Positions 1-5,769 of a DNA stretch of 13,444 nt are shown here, piece by piece. Under the pieces are notes generated by a model, which did not search any database, was not told the origin of the DNA, and was given only the letters and a program-made list of their open reading frames with translations. The stretch is from Candidatus Woesebacteria bacterium (GTDB lineage: Bacteria > Patescibacteriota > Microgenomatia > UBA8517). Position 1 is the stretch's first letter; every line of letters starts with the position of its first letter. The position numbers were made by a program, and so were the translations under genes. The DNA is taken from the NCBI GenBank assembly GCA_026394855.1, contig JAPLZT010000115.1:1-13444 (forward strand), written 5' to 3'.

Positions 1-157
1 TTATACAAGCCAATTCTTCTTTTAAGCTCAAACTTGATTTGCCGTTTTGCCAATGCAGCCAATTATGAATAATTGTATCTTTGTTTAAATTATTAGCCAC
101 TTCTTCCGCCCAATCTTTGTTGTGTACCGAAAACCCCGGAAGAATAATAATTTTCAT
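1..157 (-). CDS. Putative alpha/beta hydrolase, N-terminal part only (runs off the left edge)
   Basis: The minus strand is open from an ATG at 157 to the window edge, giving 52 residues that begin [17 protein letters not shown] hydrophobic first strand followed by LPG and a nearby H-x-K-D-W resembles the start of small serine hydrolases of the RBBP9/YdeN type, where the first beta strand ends in a glycine and leads to the oxyanion loop. The nucleophile elbow and the rest of the triad lie outside the window, so the family is a guess. The start is supported by its ATGA overlap with the xerC stop and by a GGGAGG Shine-Dalgarno-like run (161-166) just upstream, although the spacing of about 3 bases is short. 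It is probably co-transcribed with and translationally coupled to xerC. I am fairly sure it is a gene and unsure of its function. Confidence 0.6.
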   Translation of the reverse strand, partial: MKIIILPGFSVHNKDWAEEVANNLNKDTIIHNWLHWQNGKSSLSLKEELACI

Positions 158-2379
158 TTTCCTCCCTTTCCATGAAAAGCCGAATGAACATCACGAAGTT
201 GTCTATTTGTTACATGAGTATAAATTTGAGTCGTTGAAATATTTTTATGCCCAAGCATCTCTTGAACACTTCGAATATCCGCTCCCGCCATTAATAAATC
301 CGTGGCAAATGAGTTATGACTAACAATTCCATCCGTTATTAAATTCGCAGTAGGGGAGACAGTAAAATCAAAAACCGAGTATCTATTAAATGGTAGTTTT
401 TTTATTTTCTTTACCTTCAACCATTTTAAATTCTTAGCATTATAAATATCTTTTAAGATCTGCAGTTTTCTGTCTTTATAACCGAATTTTTCAATTTGTC
501 GTATAAATTTAATAATCGTTGTCCTAAGCGGAACCATTTGCTCAAAATACCTGCCAGATTTAATACCTTCGTTGGTTTGCATGGCATATCTAAAACCAAC
601 TTTTCCATTTTTTTCAAGATCTTTAAATATCGCTTTCAAAATTGGTTGAACCGGAATTTTTTCATCCTCCCAGACCCCAGAATCTTTAAGACCTTTAAGT
701 TTGAGTGTTGGTATAATTTTAATAAACAGTTTTTGATCAATTTTTCCTATTATTTGCAATGTATAAAACATATGTCTAAAAATACTTCCTTGAGGAAGTA
801 TAACTCTCCTATCCCTTTCTAAAAGATGTGCGTCAATTCCAAGTCTTAATAACATCATTTGGATATCTTTTAATAAATTTTTTGAGGAAGAAAAAACTCT
901 GGGTGCATCATTTGAGTTTCCTTCTGCATCATAAAACCCAGCTATAAAACCAATTATTTCTTCCTCTGTAGAATTTAATATCTGTGGAGGAACTCTTTTA
1001 TTTTTCGATAAACCAACAACCCCAACTCCTTGCAAAAAATCAACAAACTGTTCCGAATAAAAATTTAATCTAAAAGAATTGGTTTTTGGATTCTTTTCAA
1101 TTCTCGTCTCTGATTTTAGATATTTTTTTATAATCTTTTGATAAAACTCAAGATTCTTTATATCTTTGTCATGAATTATTACTCCACGTCTAGCTTTACT
1201 GACAACCCCGTCTCCTAAAACATATCCCACCAACCTTGATATCTCGGGATATAAAAGCTTTGTTCCTATAAAAGAAACTTTCTTGATACCTAAAATGTAA
1301 TCTCCAATACTCAAATCCTTTAACAAAACTTCTTTGATCCCTTTTTCGTCTAGAGTAAAAAGCCTGTGACCTCCTGAACAAATAATTTCATATCCATCGG
1401 CCCAAAGAGAATACTGATTAGATATGTGTTGTTCTTTACCAATTATTTTTGCTTTAACAACTTCACCATCTTTAAAATTTACTCCATAAACATCTTCCGA
1501 CTTTGTATAATAAATATCTCTTGCTGAATTTATTGAATTATTTAAAAATATTCTAGTATCAGGGTGCAAACAATGCCTCAGAACATGTGGCGTAGCATCA
1601 ACTGGAAGCTTAATTTTTCTGACATATTTTTTAAGCATTCTTTGAACAGATCGGGGAGTAAGGCGCATGGACTCATCAATAGTTTTTCCCTGCCCGCCAA
1701 TCGCTGCGCTCAAGGCGCTGGCAGGCGGGCCTTGATGATGAATAAAAACCGGATTATATTTATCACCCCTTTCTTCCAAGTACTTTTTAAGCCATTCGGA
1801 AGCTCTTGTGGAAAGAAAAACAACTCTAGCTTTACCACCTTTACCGATTATCCCAAACTCACGTCTATCTAAATCAATTTTGTCGCGGTTAAGAGAAGTT
1901 AGTTCCGATACACGAAGTCCTGTTGAAAATAAAACTTCCAATATTGCTTTGTCCCGTTTTCCCTGAATTGTAGAAAGACTTGGTGCATTAAGAAGTCTAT
2001 CAACCATTTCCCCCGTAAGAAACTTAACCTGCCTATCGGTAACTTTAGGAAGATCTATTTTGTCAGGAGCCATTACGGAATAATCATTTTTAATAAGCCA
2101 TTTAAGAAAGCTTCTTAAGGCAATTGCATGGTAACCTTGAGTATTCCTGCCTAATCCCAAATTGGCCAAATACACCCTATATCCTCTTACTATATCTTGA
2201 TTTATATCTTTTAAAGTTTGTCTTATATTTTGGCTTTCCAGCCAATTATTAAATCTACTAAGATAATGTCTGTAATTCCTGATCGTTAGGGGAGAGGAGC
2301 CCCGCTCAACCTGAAGATATTCTAAAAACTCTTCGGCTTTTTTACCAATTTCAGTATTATTTGATATGGGAGCAGACAT
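154..2379 (-). CDS. xerC: Tyrosine recombinase XerC/XerD type, precursor interrupted by an intein
   Basis: This is a 741-residue precursor. Removing the intein (residues 270-689) leaves a 321-residue Xer recombinase, close to the usual 300. Residues about 10-100 form the N-terminal SAM-like core-binding domain. The catalytic domain shows R156 in TGLRVSEL, a beta-hairpin lysine in GKGGK (K180), H265-x-x-R268-H269 in TPHVLRH, H711 in the LGH motif, and the nucleophile Y720 in TTQIYTHV. All expected catalytic residues are present but split: Arg, Lys and HxxR lie before the intein, and the second His and Tyr lie after it, so activity requires protein splicing. Xer recombinases resolve chromosome dimers at dif; XerC versus XerD cannot be told apart here. 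A 14-residue insertion after FIHHQG ([14 protein letters not shown]) coincides with a palindromic repeat in the DNA. The ATG at 2379 has no Shine-Dalgarno sequence but has a good promoter just upstream. The gene ends in an ATGA overlap with the next gene. Confidence 0.93.
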   Translation of the reverse strand: MSAPISNNTEIGKKAEEFLEYLQVERGSSPLTIRNYRHYLSRFNNWLESQNIRQTLKDINQDIVRGYRVYLANLGLGRNTQGYHAIALRSFLKWLIKNDYSVMAPDKIDLPKVTDRQVKFLTGEMVDRLLNAPSLSTIQGKRDKAILEVLFSTGLRVSELTSLNRDKIDLDRREFGIIGKGGKARVVFLSTRASEWLKKYLEERGDKYNPVFIHHQGPPASALSAAIGGQGKTIDESMRLTPRSVQRMLKKYVRKIKLPVDATPHVLRHCLHPDTRIFLNNSINSARDIYYTKSEDVYGVNFKDGEVVKAKIIGKEQHISNQYSLWADGYEIICSGGHRLFTLDEKGIKEVLLKDLSIGDYILGIKKVSFIGTKLLYPEISRLVGYVLGDGVVSKARRGVIIHDKDIKNLEFYQKIIKKYLKSETRIEKNPKTNSFRLNFYSEQFVDFLQGVGVVGLSKNKRVPPQILNSTEEEIIGFIAGFYDAEGNSNDAPRVFSSSKNLLKDIQMMLLRLGIDAHLLERDRRVILPQGSIFRHMFYTLQIIGKIDQKLFIKIIPTLKLKGLKDSGVWEDEKIPVQPILKAIFKDLEKNGKVGFRYAMQTNEGIKSGRYFEQMVPLRTTIIKFIRQIEKFGYKDRKLQILKDIYNAKNLKWLKVKKIKKLPFNRYSVFDFTVSPTANLITDGIVSHNSFATDLLMAGADIRSVQEMLGHKNISTTQIYTHVTNRQLRDVHSAFHGKGGK
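313..1572 (-). mobile_element. Intein with LAGLIDADG homing endonuclease domain, inside xerC
   Basis: The element is 420 residues, precursor positions 270-689. It begins with Cys (CLHPDTRIF, block A) and ends with His-Asn (DGIVSHN, block G), followed by the extein Ser690, which is the class 1 splicing pattern. Block B is SGGHRLFT with H338; the usual Thr of TxxH is Ser here. Block F is [15 protein letters not shown], with the conserved Asp in FDF. Between the splicing blocks are two LAGLIDADG motifs, LVGYVLGDG (383-391) and [13 protein letters not shown] (475-487), both keeping the acidic metal-binding residue, so the endonuclease looks intact. The insertion lies exactly between HVLRH and SFATDLL, a motif that is normally continuous (HxLRHSFAT) in Xer proteins. 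Splicing competence is inferred from the residues and has not been shown. Confidence 0.93.
1692..1730. repeat. Palindromic repeat element inside the xerC reading frame
   Basis: GCCCGCC (1692-1698) and GGCGGGC (1724-1730) are perfect 7-bp inverted arms. Inside them is a second small hairpin, GCGC-TCAAG-GCGC. The element is much more GC-rich than the surrounding gene. On the minus strand it encodes [14 protein letters not shown], placed between HHQG and KTIDESMRL, and QG is repeated at both ends as if a short target had been duplicated. The reading frame is kept. It resembles the in-frame palindromic elements known from Rickettsia in behaviour; no sequence relationship is claimed. Confidence 0.8.
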
Positions 2380-2394
2380 ATTTAAAGCAAATTC

Positions 2395-2434
2395 AGTTTA
2401 GACCTAAAGAAGAGTGTAAGTCAAGATTGTGCGA
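2395..2434 (-). promoter_or_regulatory. xerC promoter with upstream TCGCACAATC element
   Basis: On the minus strand, TTGACT (2424-2419) and TAAACT (2400-2395) are separated by 18 bases. The predicted transcription start is near 2388, which leaves a leader of about 9 bases before the ATG at 2379, with no Shine-Dalgarno sequence. Directly upstream and overlapping the -35 box is TCGCACAATCTTG (2434-2422), which recurs in the same position at the next gene upstream. Confidence 0.55.
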
Positions 2435-2436
2435 CC

Positions 2437-2697
2437 TTAACTAGATTTTTGTTTACCTGCAACTTTCTTTAATTTATTACGTACAGAACCAACTATCGCA
2501 TCGGCCGCCAAAAACGCCCCACCCGAAGTTCCAAAAATCAATGCAAAACCCGCAAAGGTTCTCTTCGACTCTGGATCAGGAAGTGTAAAGGCACTAACTA
2601 CTGAAAGAGCGGCACTAGCCGTAATAAGCTTAGTTACATAACTTGCGTGCCACTTTTCATCAGATTTCTTAATCTCAATTTGGTATTCGGCTGTCAT
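2437..2697 (-). CDS. Small membrane protein of unknown function
   Basis: This 86-residue protein is of no family I recognise. An N-terminal charged region (MTAEYQIEIKKSDEKW) precedes two hydrophobic stretches, about residues 22-40 (LITASAALSVVSAFTLP) and 47-68 (TFAGFALIFGTSGGAFLAADAI), with a basic C-terminus (NKLKKVAGKQK). This suggests a small inner-membrane hairpin with both ends in the cytoplasm. The ATG at 2697 has no Shine-Dalgarno sequence, and a promoter whose predicted start point falls on the ATG lies just upstream, so the mRNA may be leaderless. It lies between xerC and an unknown gene in the same direction, but each gene has its own promoter-like sequence, so an operon is not required. 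A coding call is likely because the hydropathy pattern is coherent and the basic tail is typical. Confidence 0.7.
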   Translation of the reverse strand: MTAEYQIEIKKSDEKWHASYVTKLITASAALSVVSAFTLPDPESKRTFAGFALIFGTSGGAFLAADAIVGSVRNKLKKVAGKQKSS

Positions 2698-2703
2698 AGC
2701 CAG

Positions 2704-2743
2704 TATTAAAACACACTAAGAAGAAATTAGCAAGATTGTGCGA
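2704..2743 (-). promoter_or_regulatory. Promoter of the small membrane protein, with the same TCGCACAATC element
   Basis: On the minus strand, TTGCTA (2733-2728) and TTAATA (2709-2704) are 18 bases apart, placing the start of transcription close to 2697, the A of the ATG. TCGCACAATCTTG (2743-2731) lies at the -35 box exactly as in the xerC promoter; the 13 bases are identical. Downstream of it both promoters also share TTCTTCTTAG-like and TAA-ACTG-like segments, so they look like relatives. Confidence 0.5.
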
Positions 2744-2751
2744 TATTGTTG

Positions 2752-3447
2752 TTATCGTCCTTTGACGATTTCACCTGTGTATATAGACTTAGCAAAACCT
2801 CCGTCGAGCACCGATTTAGGTAAAGGGGCATCCCTTCTGGCCCAGTCTTCAACTTCGTGTTCAGGACCACCTACCAGAAATACTGAACACAGTTGATCAT
2901 ATTGATAGGACCATTTTTCCGGATCATCGTATCTTAAAATTATTCTTCCTTCTTCATCTCGATAAAGCAGGTAGATATCAGTCAAATTACAGCTCGAGTC
3001 ATAAGCTCTTTCAATAAGTACAGGCTTTCCAAATCTATTTGGAATAAATTCACGCTCATAAGAATTACCTTCGACTTGTGTGTTTCTAAATATCAAACCA
3101 GAACTCGTTTGGATTTCCTCTGATACAGCAAATCCTTTTTCCGGAAACGACAATAACCATGGTACTTTAAACAAGTCACCTGTAATTTCTGTTAAATCTT
3201 TAGCATATTCTAAAACAGGATCGTGTTTATTATTGTCTGCAAGAATTTCATAAGTCCAATAAAGCCAGTATTGATAATTATGCAGTGTCAGACCTTTTTC
3301 CATTCTTGGTTGGTTTAACAATCTTGCATCGGCCCACTTTGTAAAATCATTTTTTACAAACGAGCCCATTTTTGTCAATTTAAAATCCGGGCAAATATTT
3401 AGGGCGGTCGTTATAGAACGCCTTTCAACACGTACTTCAGGAAACAT
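2752..3447 (-). CDS. Hypothetical soluble protein, 231 residues
   Basis: I do not recognise this protein. It has no signal peptide or membrane segment. It is rich in aromatic and acidic residues and reads as a folded globular protein: a charged N-terminus (MFPEVRVERRSITT), a helical aromatic part around residues 55-75 (LHNYQYWLYWTYEIL), and beta-rich segments in the second half (IYLLYRDEEGRIILRYD; CSVFLVGGPEHEVEDWA). No metal-binding Cys/His cluster, P-loop or known catalytic motif is visible. The start ATG at 3447 follows a promoter whose predicted start point coincides with the ATG. The gap to the small membrane gene downstream is 54 bases and holds that gene's own promoter. It borders a long gene-free region, so accessory status is possible. 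Confidence in coding is good from length and composition; function is unknown. Confidence 0.75.
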   Translation of the reverse strand: MFPEVRVERRSITTALNICPDFKLTKMGSFVKNDFTKWADARLLNQPRMEKGLTLHNYQYWLYWTYEILADNNKHDPVLEYAKDLTEITGDLFKVPWLLSFPEKGFAVSEEIQTSSGLIFRNTQVEGNSYEREFIPNRFGKPVLIERAYDSSCNLTDIYLLYRDEEGRIILRYDDPEKWSYQYDQLCSVFLVGGPEHEVEDWARRDAPLPKSVLDGGFAKSIYTGEIVKGR

Positions 3448-3453
3448 ACCGAG

Positions 3454-3482
3454 ATTCTATAGGTAATTACCGATAAATACAA
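3454..3482 (-). promoter_or_regulatory. Promoter of the 231-residue gene with internal palindrome
   Basis: On the minus strand, TTGTAT (3482-3477) and TAGAAT (3459-3454) are 17 bases apart, with the predicted start at about 3447, the A of the ATG. The spacer contains the perfect 10-bp palindrome GGTAATTACC (3462-3471), a plausible repressor site between the two promoter boxes. Confidence 0.45.
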
Positions 3483-3832
3483 TACAAGGCTAAATATGAC
3501 CTCGCCAAATCGATTTTAAGGCCTCTATATTATCAAAGACATATCACTCTTCATCTTCGATGATAAACAATCAGGTCTTGTAGACGACCTAATTATAATT
3601 TTTAATTTATAATTTACAATTTATAATTCGGAGAAAAAGCGGGGGAGAGGGTTCGGGGATTATTTGGAAAGGATTATTTTAGAGACTTATCTTAACAGAG
3701 GAATAATTATAAAAATAAGTACCAATAAACAAATAATCAAATAAGCAAATTACCAATGATAAGAAAAACACTACACTCAACCGTCTGAATTAGACTACGT
3801 CGTAAAAGTATTATTGTGCGAACATATACAAT

Positions 3833-3882
3833 TTAATCCTCCGTTGGGGTATGTCTCTCAAATAACTATTAAGGAGGACTAA
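3833..3882 (+). other. Hairpin that buries a strong Shine-Dalgarno sequence
   Basis: TTAATCCTCC (3833-3842) can pair with GGAGGACTAA (3873-3882): nine pairs with one A-C mismatch around a 30-base loop. The right arm overlaps AAGGAGG (3871-3877), a perfect Shine-Dalgarno core. The only start-like codon at a suitable distance is TTG at 3886, which opens just TTG ACG TCT CTA TGA. No real gene follows, so a regulatory role is speculative. Confidence 0.3.
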
Positions 3883-3977
3883 CCCTTGACGTCTCTATGA
3901 AATTGACCTAGGTCCGATTAACACCATCCCCCGTAGAGAAGCATCTTTAAGCAAGTGTTTTAATACCTCTCGTAAAG

Positions 3978-3986
3978 TTATCCACA
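3978..3986 (+). other. Perfect DnaA-box match TTATCCACA
   Basis: The sequence equals the consensus DnaA box. It is the only perfect copy I noticed in the window, with an AT tract about 350 bases away and short direct repeats about 120 bases away. A single copy can occur by chance. Confidence 0.3.
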
Positions 3987-4039
3987 GGCGAAGGAATAAA
4001 GTAGTGTTTCATACCTAATAACCATATCATTGTGTATCA

Positions 4040-4059
4040 TCCTTCGACTTCGCTCAGGA
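4040..4059. repeat. Dispersed repeat TCCTTCGACTTCGCTCAGGA
   Basis: This 20-base imperfect inverted repeat (TCCT...AGGA ends) is of a kind I recall as scattered through many bacterial genomes, including Patescibacteria. It lies in gene-free DNA. The CATCCTCA...TGAGGATG element at the end of the TPR gene may be related. Its identity rests on memory of the motif; a genome-wide count would settle it. Confidence 0.5.
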
Positions 4060-4105
4060 CTATAGCGTTTCGGGTTTTCTTTTCGGTGACACTATACGTC
4101 GCATA

Positions 4106-4137
4106 TCGTGAAAACACCCTGTAATATTCGTGAAAAC
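4106..4137 (+). repeat. Direct repeat TCGTGAAAAC, two copies 22 bp apart
   Basis: Two identical 10-base copies (4106-4115 and 4128-4137) are spaced 22 bases start to start, about two helical turns. Both are preceded by ATAT. The spacing suits binding of a protein on one face of the helix. Confidence 0.5.
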
Positions 4138-4205
4138 TAATATCCTATAATTCTGATTATACGAAGTATAATTAATGTTGGCTAGAGCCTCCCTACTTCC
4201 CCACT

Positions 4206-4976
4206 CTAAATCTCACCAGTGTGTAGCAAAAACATACCTATAAAAACTAAGATTCCTACCAGTAAATATTCCTTTACAGTCTGAGGAAAAAGCCTCTGTT
4301 CCAGTTTGGCCTGTCCCAGACCCAGAAGGACATAAACTGCAACAGTCAAGAATATCGAGCCTACCACAAGTGTTGCCGGCCAGAAAAATAAACTTACGGC
4401 AATTTCCCCCACTACCAGACTTGAAACCAAAGAAATATTTAAAAGATCTTTGGTAATTTTCTTATCCAGCGGTATGGTCCAAAACCCCTGAAGAAATAAT
4501 AGAAAGGATAATGTGGTAATTAATAATGAGCTCCCCCAAAGAGGTATTTTAAGAGAAAGAATTGCATTGTAAATAAGGAATAAAGTAATCAAAGTGAGTA
4601 CAAAACCAACTCCCCTAGCCGCTCTTAATAGGGCAATAGTTCTGACTGCTGAAACCGTAAAAACATTCATCGTAAGAGAAAGTGCGTAGATACCTAAACC
4701 ATAAAAAATAATCATTGGAAGCCTGGCAAACACATTTGATGGCAAGAGAAACCAAAAAACTCCGACACCTCCTGTAAAAAACGTCGGGAGGATCAAGGTA
4801 AGAAGAGTTGAATTTTTACCTATTCCTTCCCAGAGTGACCACAAAAAAAGAATTGAGGTTATTAGACTAAGCACAAAAATAGCGTATATTTTGTATGGAT
4901 TGTCTAAAAACTGTATACCAACAAAACCCAAGGAAAGAATAAATGAAGTTATTAAGAATTTTCTTCGTTTAGTCAC
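4206..4976 (-). CDS. Multi-pass membrane protein of unknown function
   Basis: The 256-residue protein is almost entirely hydrophobic, with about eight membrane segments (for example residues 8-22, 30-47, 57-77, 87-105, 123-142, 147-167, 181-216 in two passes, and 237-252). Short polar links contain KKITKD and QAKLEQR. No transporter or enzyme motif stands out. It could belong to a Patescibacteria-restricted family such as DUF5656, but that is from memory and unverified. The start is GTG at 4976, forming a GTGA overlap with the yebC stop, so it is translationally coupled to yebC and shares its promoter. The coupling says little about function. Downstream the sequence enters gene-free DNA, where the hairpin at 4156-4172 could help end transcription. 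Confidence 0.8.
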   Translation of the reverse strand: MTKRRKFLITSFILSLGFVGIQFLDNPYKIYAIFVLSLITSILFLWSLWEGIGKNSTLLTLILPTFFTGGVGVFWFLLPSNVFARLPMIIFYGLGIYALSLTMNVFTVSAVRTIALLRAARGVGFVLTLITLFLIYNAILSLKIPLWGSSLLITTLSFLLFLQGFWTIPLDKKITKDLLNISLVSSLVVGEIAVSLFFWPATLVVGSIFLTVAVYVLLGLGQAKLEQRLFPQTVKEYLLVGILVFIGMFLLHTGEI

Positions 4977-5701
4977 AGCAGATTATCAGGAACATCTAGA
5001 TTGGAAAAAACATTCTGAACATCGTCATGGTCATTTAATAAATCGATAAAAGCTATTGCCTTTTTGGCATCATTGGAATCTGTGACTGTCTGAAACATCT
5101 TTGGCTTCATGTAAAGTTCAGCTAAAGTAACTGTAAATCCCGCTTTCTCAAGCTGTCCCTTTATTTCATATAATTTGTCCGGCTGGGTATAAACTTCAAA
5201 ACCATCGGAAGTCTCATCAATATCCTCCACCCCCAAATCAATCATCTTGAGCATTTGTTCATCGGGTACATCATCCTTTTGTACAACCAAAAGACCCTTA
5301 TTTTCAAAATTAAAAGAAACCGCCCCGGGACCGGCCATTCTCCCCCCTCCCCTTTCAAAAAGGTTTTTTACTTCCTGACTGGTTCTATTTTTGTTGTCAG
5401 TTGCTGCCTCGACAATAACTGAAATATTCCCCGGACCAAAACCTTCATAAAGAATCTTTTCTAGAGAAATTCCCGAAGCACTTTTGGAAATTGCCCTTTC
5501 TATATTATCCTTAGGCATATTGGCTGTCCTTGCCTTATCTAAAACCATTCTAAGTTTGTAATTAAAAGCAGGGTCTACCCCTCCACCCTCTCTCACTACA
5601 ATCCCAATTTCTCTGGCAAATTTTGAGAAAATCTTTCCCCTCTGGGCATCATTGGCTTCTTTTGCCCTTTTAATTGTTGAATAATGACTGTGTCCACTCA
5701 T
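4973..5701 (-). CDS. yebC: YebC/PmpR family protein (TACO1-like translation factor)
   Basis: The protein is 242 residues from MSGHSHYSTIKRAKEANDAQRG, the normal length and normal start of the family (GHSKWxxIKxxK in most members). Other family signatures are the KIFSKFAREI stretch, NMPKDNIERAI, the YEGFGPGN(I/V) motif, NRTSQEVKNLFERGGG and the acidic third domain ending in NVFSNLDVP. YebC proteins were long annotated as transcription regulators; work on bacterial YebC and mitochondrial TACO1 supports a role on the ribosome in translating difficult (for example proline-rich) stretches. An upstream in-frame ATG would add 17 unrelated residues, but the promoter -10 box lies inside that extension, so the start at 5701 is right. 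The predicted transcription start leaves about 3 bases of leader. The downstream membrane gene overlaps by four bases. Confidence 0.95.
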   Translation of the reverse strand: MSGHSHYSTIKRAKEANDAQRGKIFSKFAREIGIVVREGGGVDPAFNYKLRMVLDKARTANMPKDNIERAISKSASGISLEKILYEGFGPGNISVIVEAATDNKNRTSQEVKNLFERGGGRMAGPGAVSFNFENKGLLVVQKDDVPDEQMLKMIDLGVEDIDETSDGFEVYTQPDKLYEIKGQLEKAGFTVTLAELYMKPKMFQTVTDSNDAKKAIAFIDLLNDHDDVQNVFSNLDVPDNLL

Positions 5702-5710
5702 CGCCTTGCT

Positions 5711-5739
5711 ATTATACAGGCCACAATAACCCTTGACAA
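5711..5739 (-). promoter_or_regulatory. yebC promoter, near-consensus
   Basis: On the minus strand, TTGTCA (5739-5734) and a perfect TATAAT (5716-5711) are 17 bases apart. The predicted start is near 5704, only about 3 bases before the ATG at 5701, so a leaderless or almost leaderless mRNA is expected. The -35 box is shared with the opposite promoter. Confidence 0.75.
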
Positions 5740-5760
5740 GGCATTTTCCCAATTTATACT
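5733..5760 (+). promoter_or_regulatory. Promoter of the TPR gene, overlapping the yebC promoter
   Basis: TTGACA (5733-5738, perfect) and TATACT (5755-5760) are 16 bases apart, giving a start near 5767, about 3 bases before the ATG at 5770. The -35 box overlaps the yebC -35 box within the palindrome CCTTGACAAGG (5731-5741), so RNA polymerase cannot occupy both promoters at once. Confidence 0.7.
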
Positions 5761-5769
5761 CAATGAGAC

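Larger units (their letters stand above)
3448..4205. other. Gene-free region, 758 bases, with structured and repeat elements
   Basis: I see no convincing gene here on either strand. It holds, in order: the promoter of the minus-strand gene; a hairpin AGGTC/GACCT (3573-3590); a 38-base tract of A and T with a single C (3591-3628); a hairpin pairing TTAATCCTCC with GGAGGACTAA (3833-3882); a TCTCTA/TAGAGA stem enclosing the palindrome GACCTAGGTC (3892-3939); a perfect DnaA-box match (3978-3986); a dispersed repeat (4040-4059); a direct repeat TCGTGAAAAC (4106-4115 and 4128-4137); and a hairpin ATTATAC-GAA-GTATAAT (4156-4172). I could not match it to tmRNA, RNase P RNA, SRP RNA or 6S RNA by eye. 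Confidence 0.6.

Noticed and set aside
496..822. Plus-strand reading frame of 108 codons inside the intein
   Set aside because: It lies antisense to the intein endonuclease, whose motifs prove the minus-strand reading; no ribosome site or recognisable product.
4156..4172. ATTATAC-GAA-GTATAAT hairpin resembling half of a loxP arm
   Set aside because: Only the TATACGAAGT core is similar. The spacing and spacer of a loxP site are absent, and a short AT-rich hairpin after a gene is better explained as a transcript-end structure.
5702..5752. N-terminal extension of YebC from an upstream in-frame ATG
   Set aside because: The added residues are not family-like, and the TATAAT box is inside them; the family start MSGHS at 5701 is clear.
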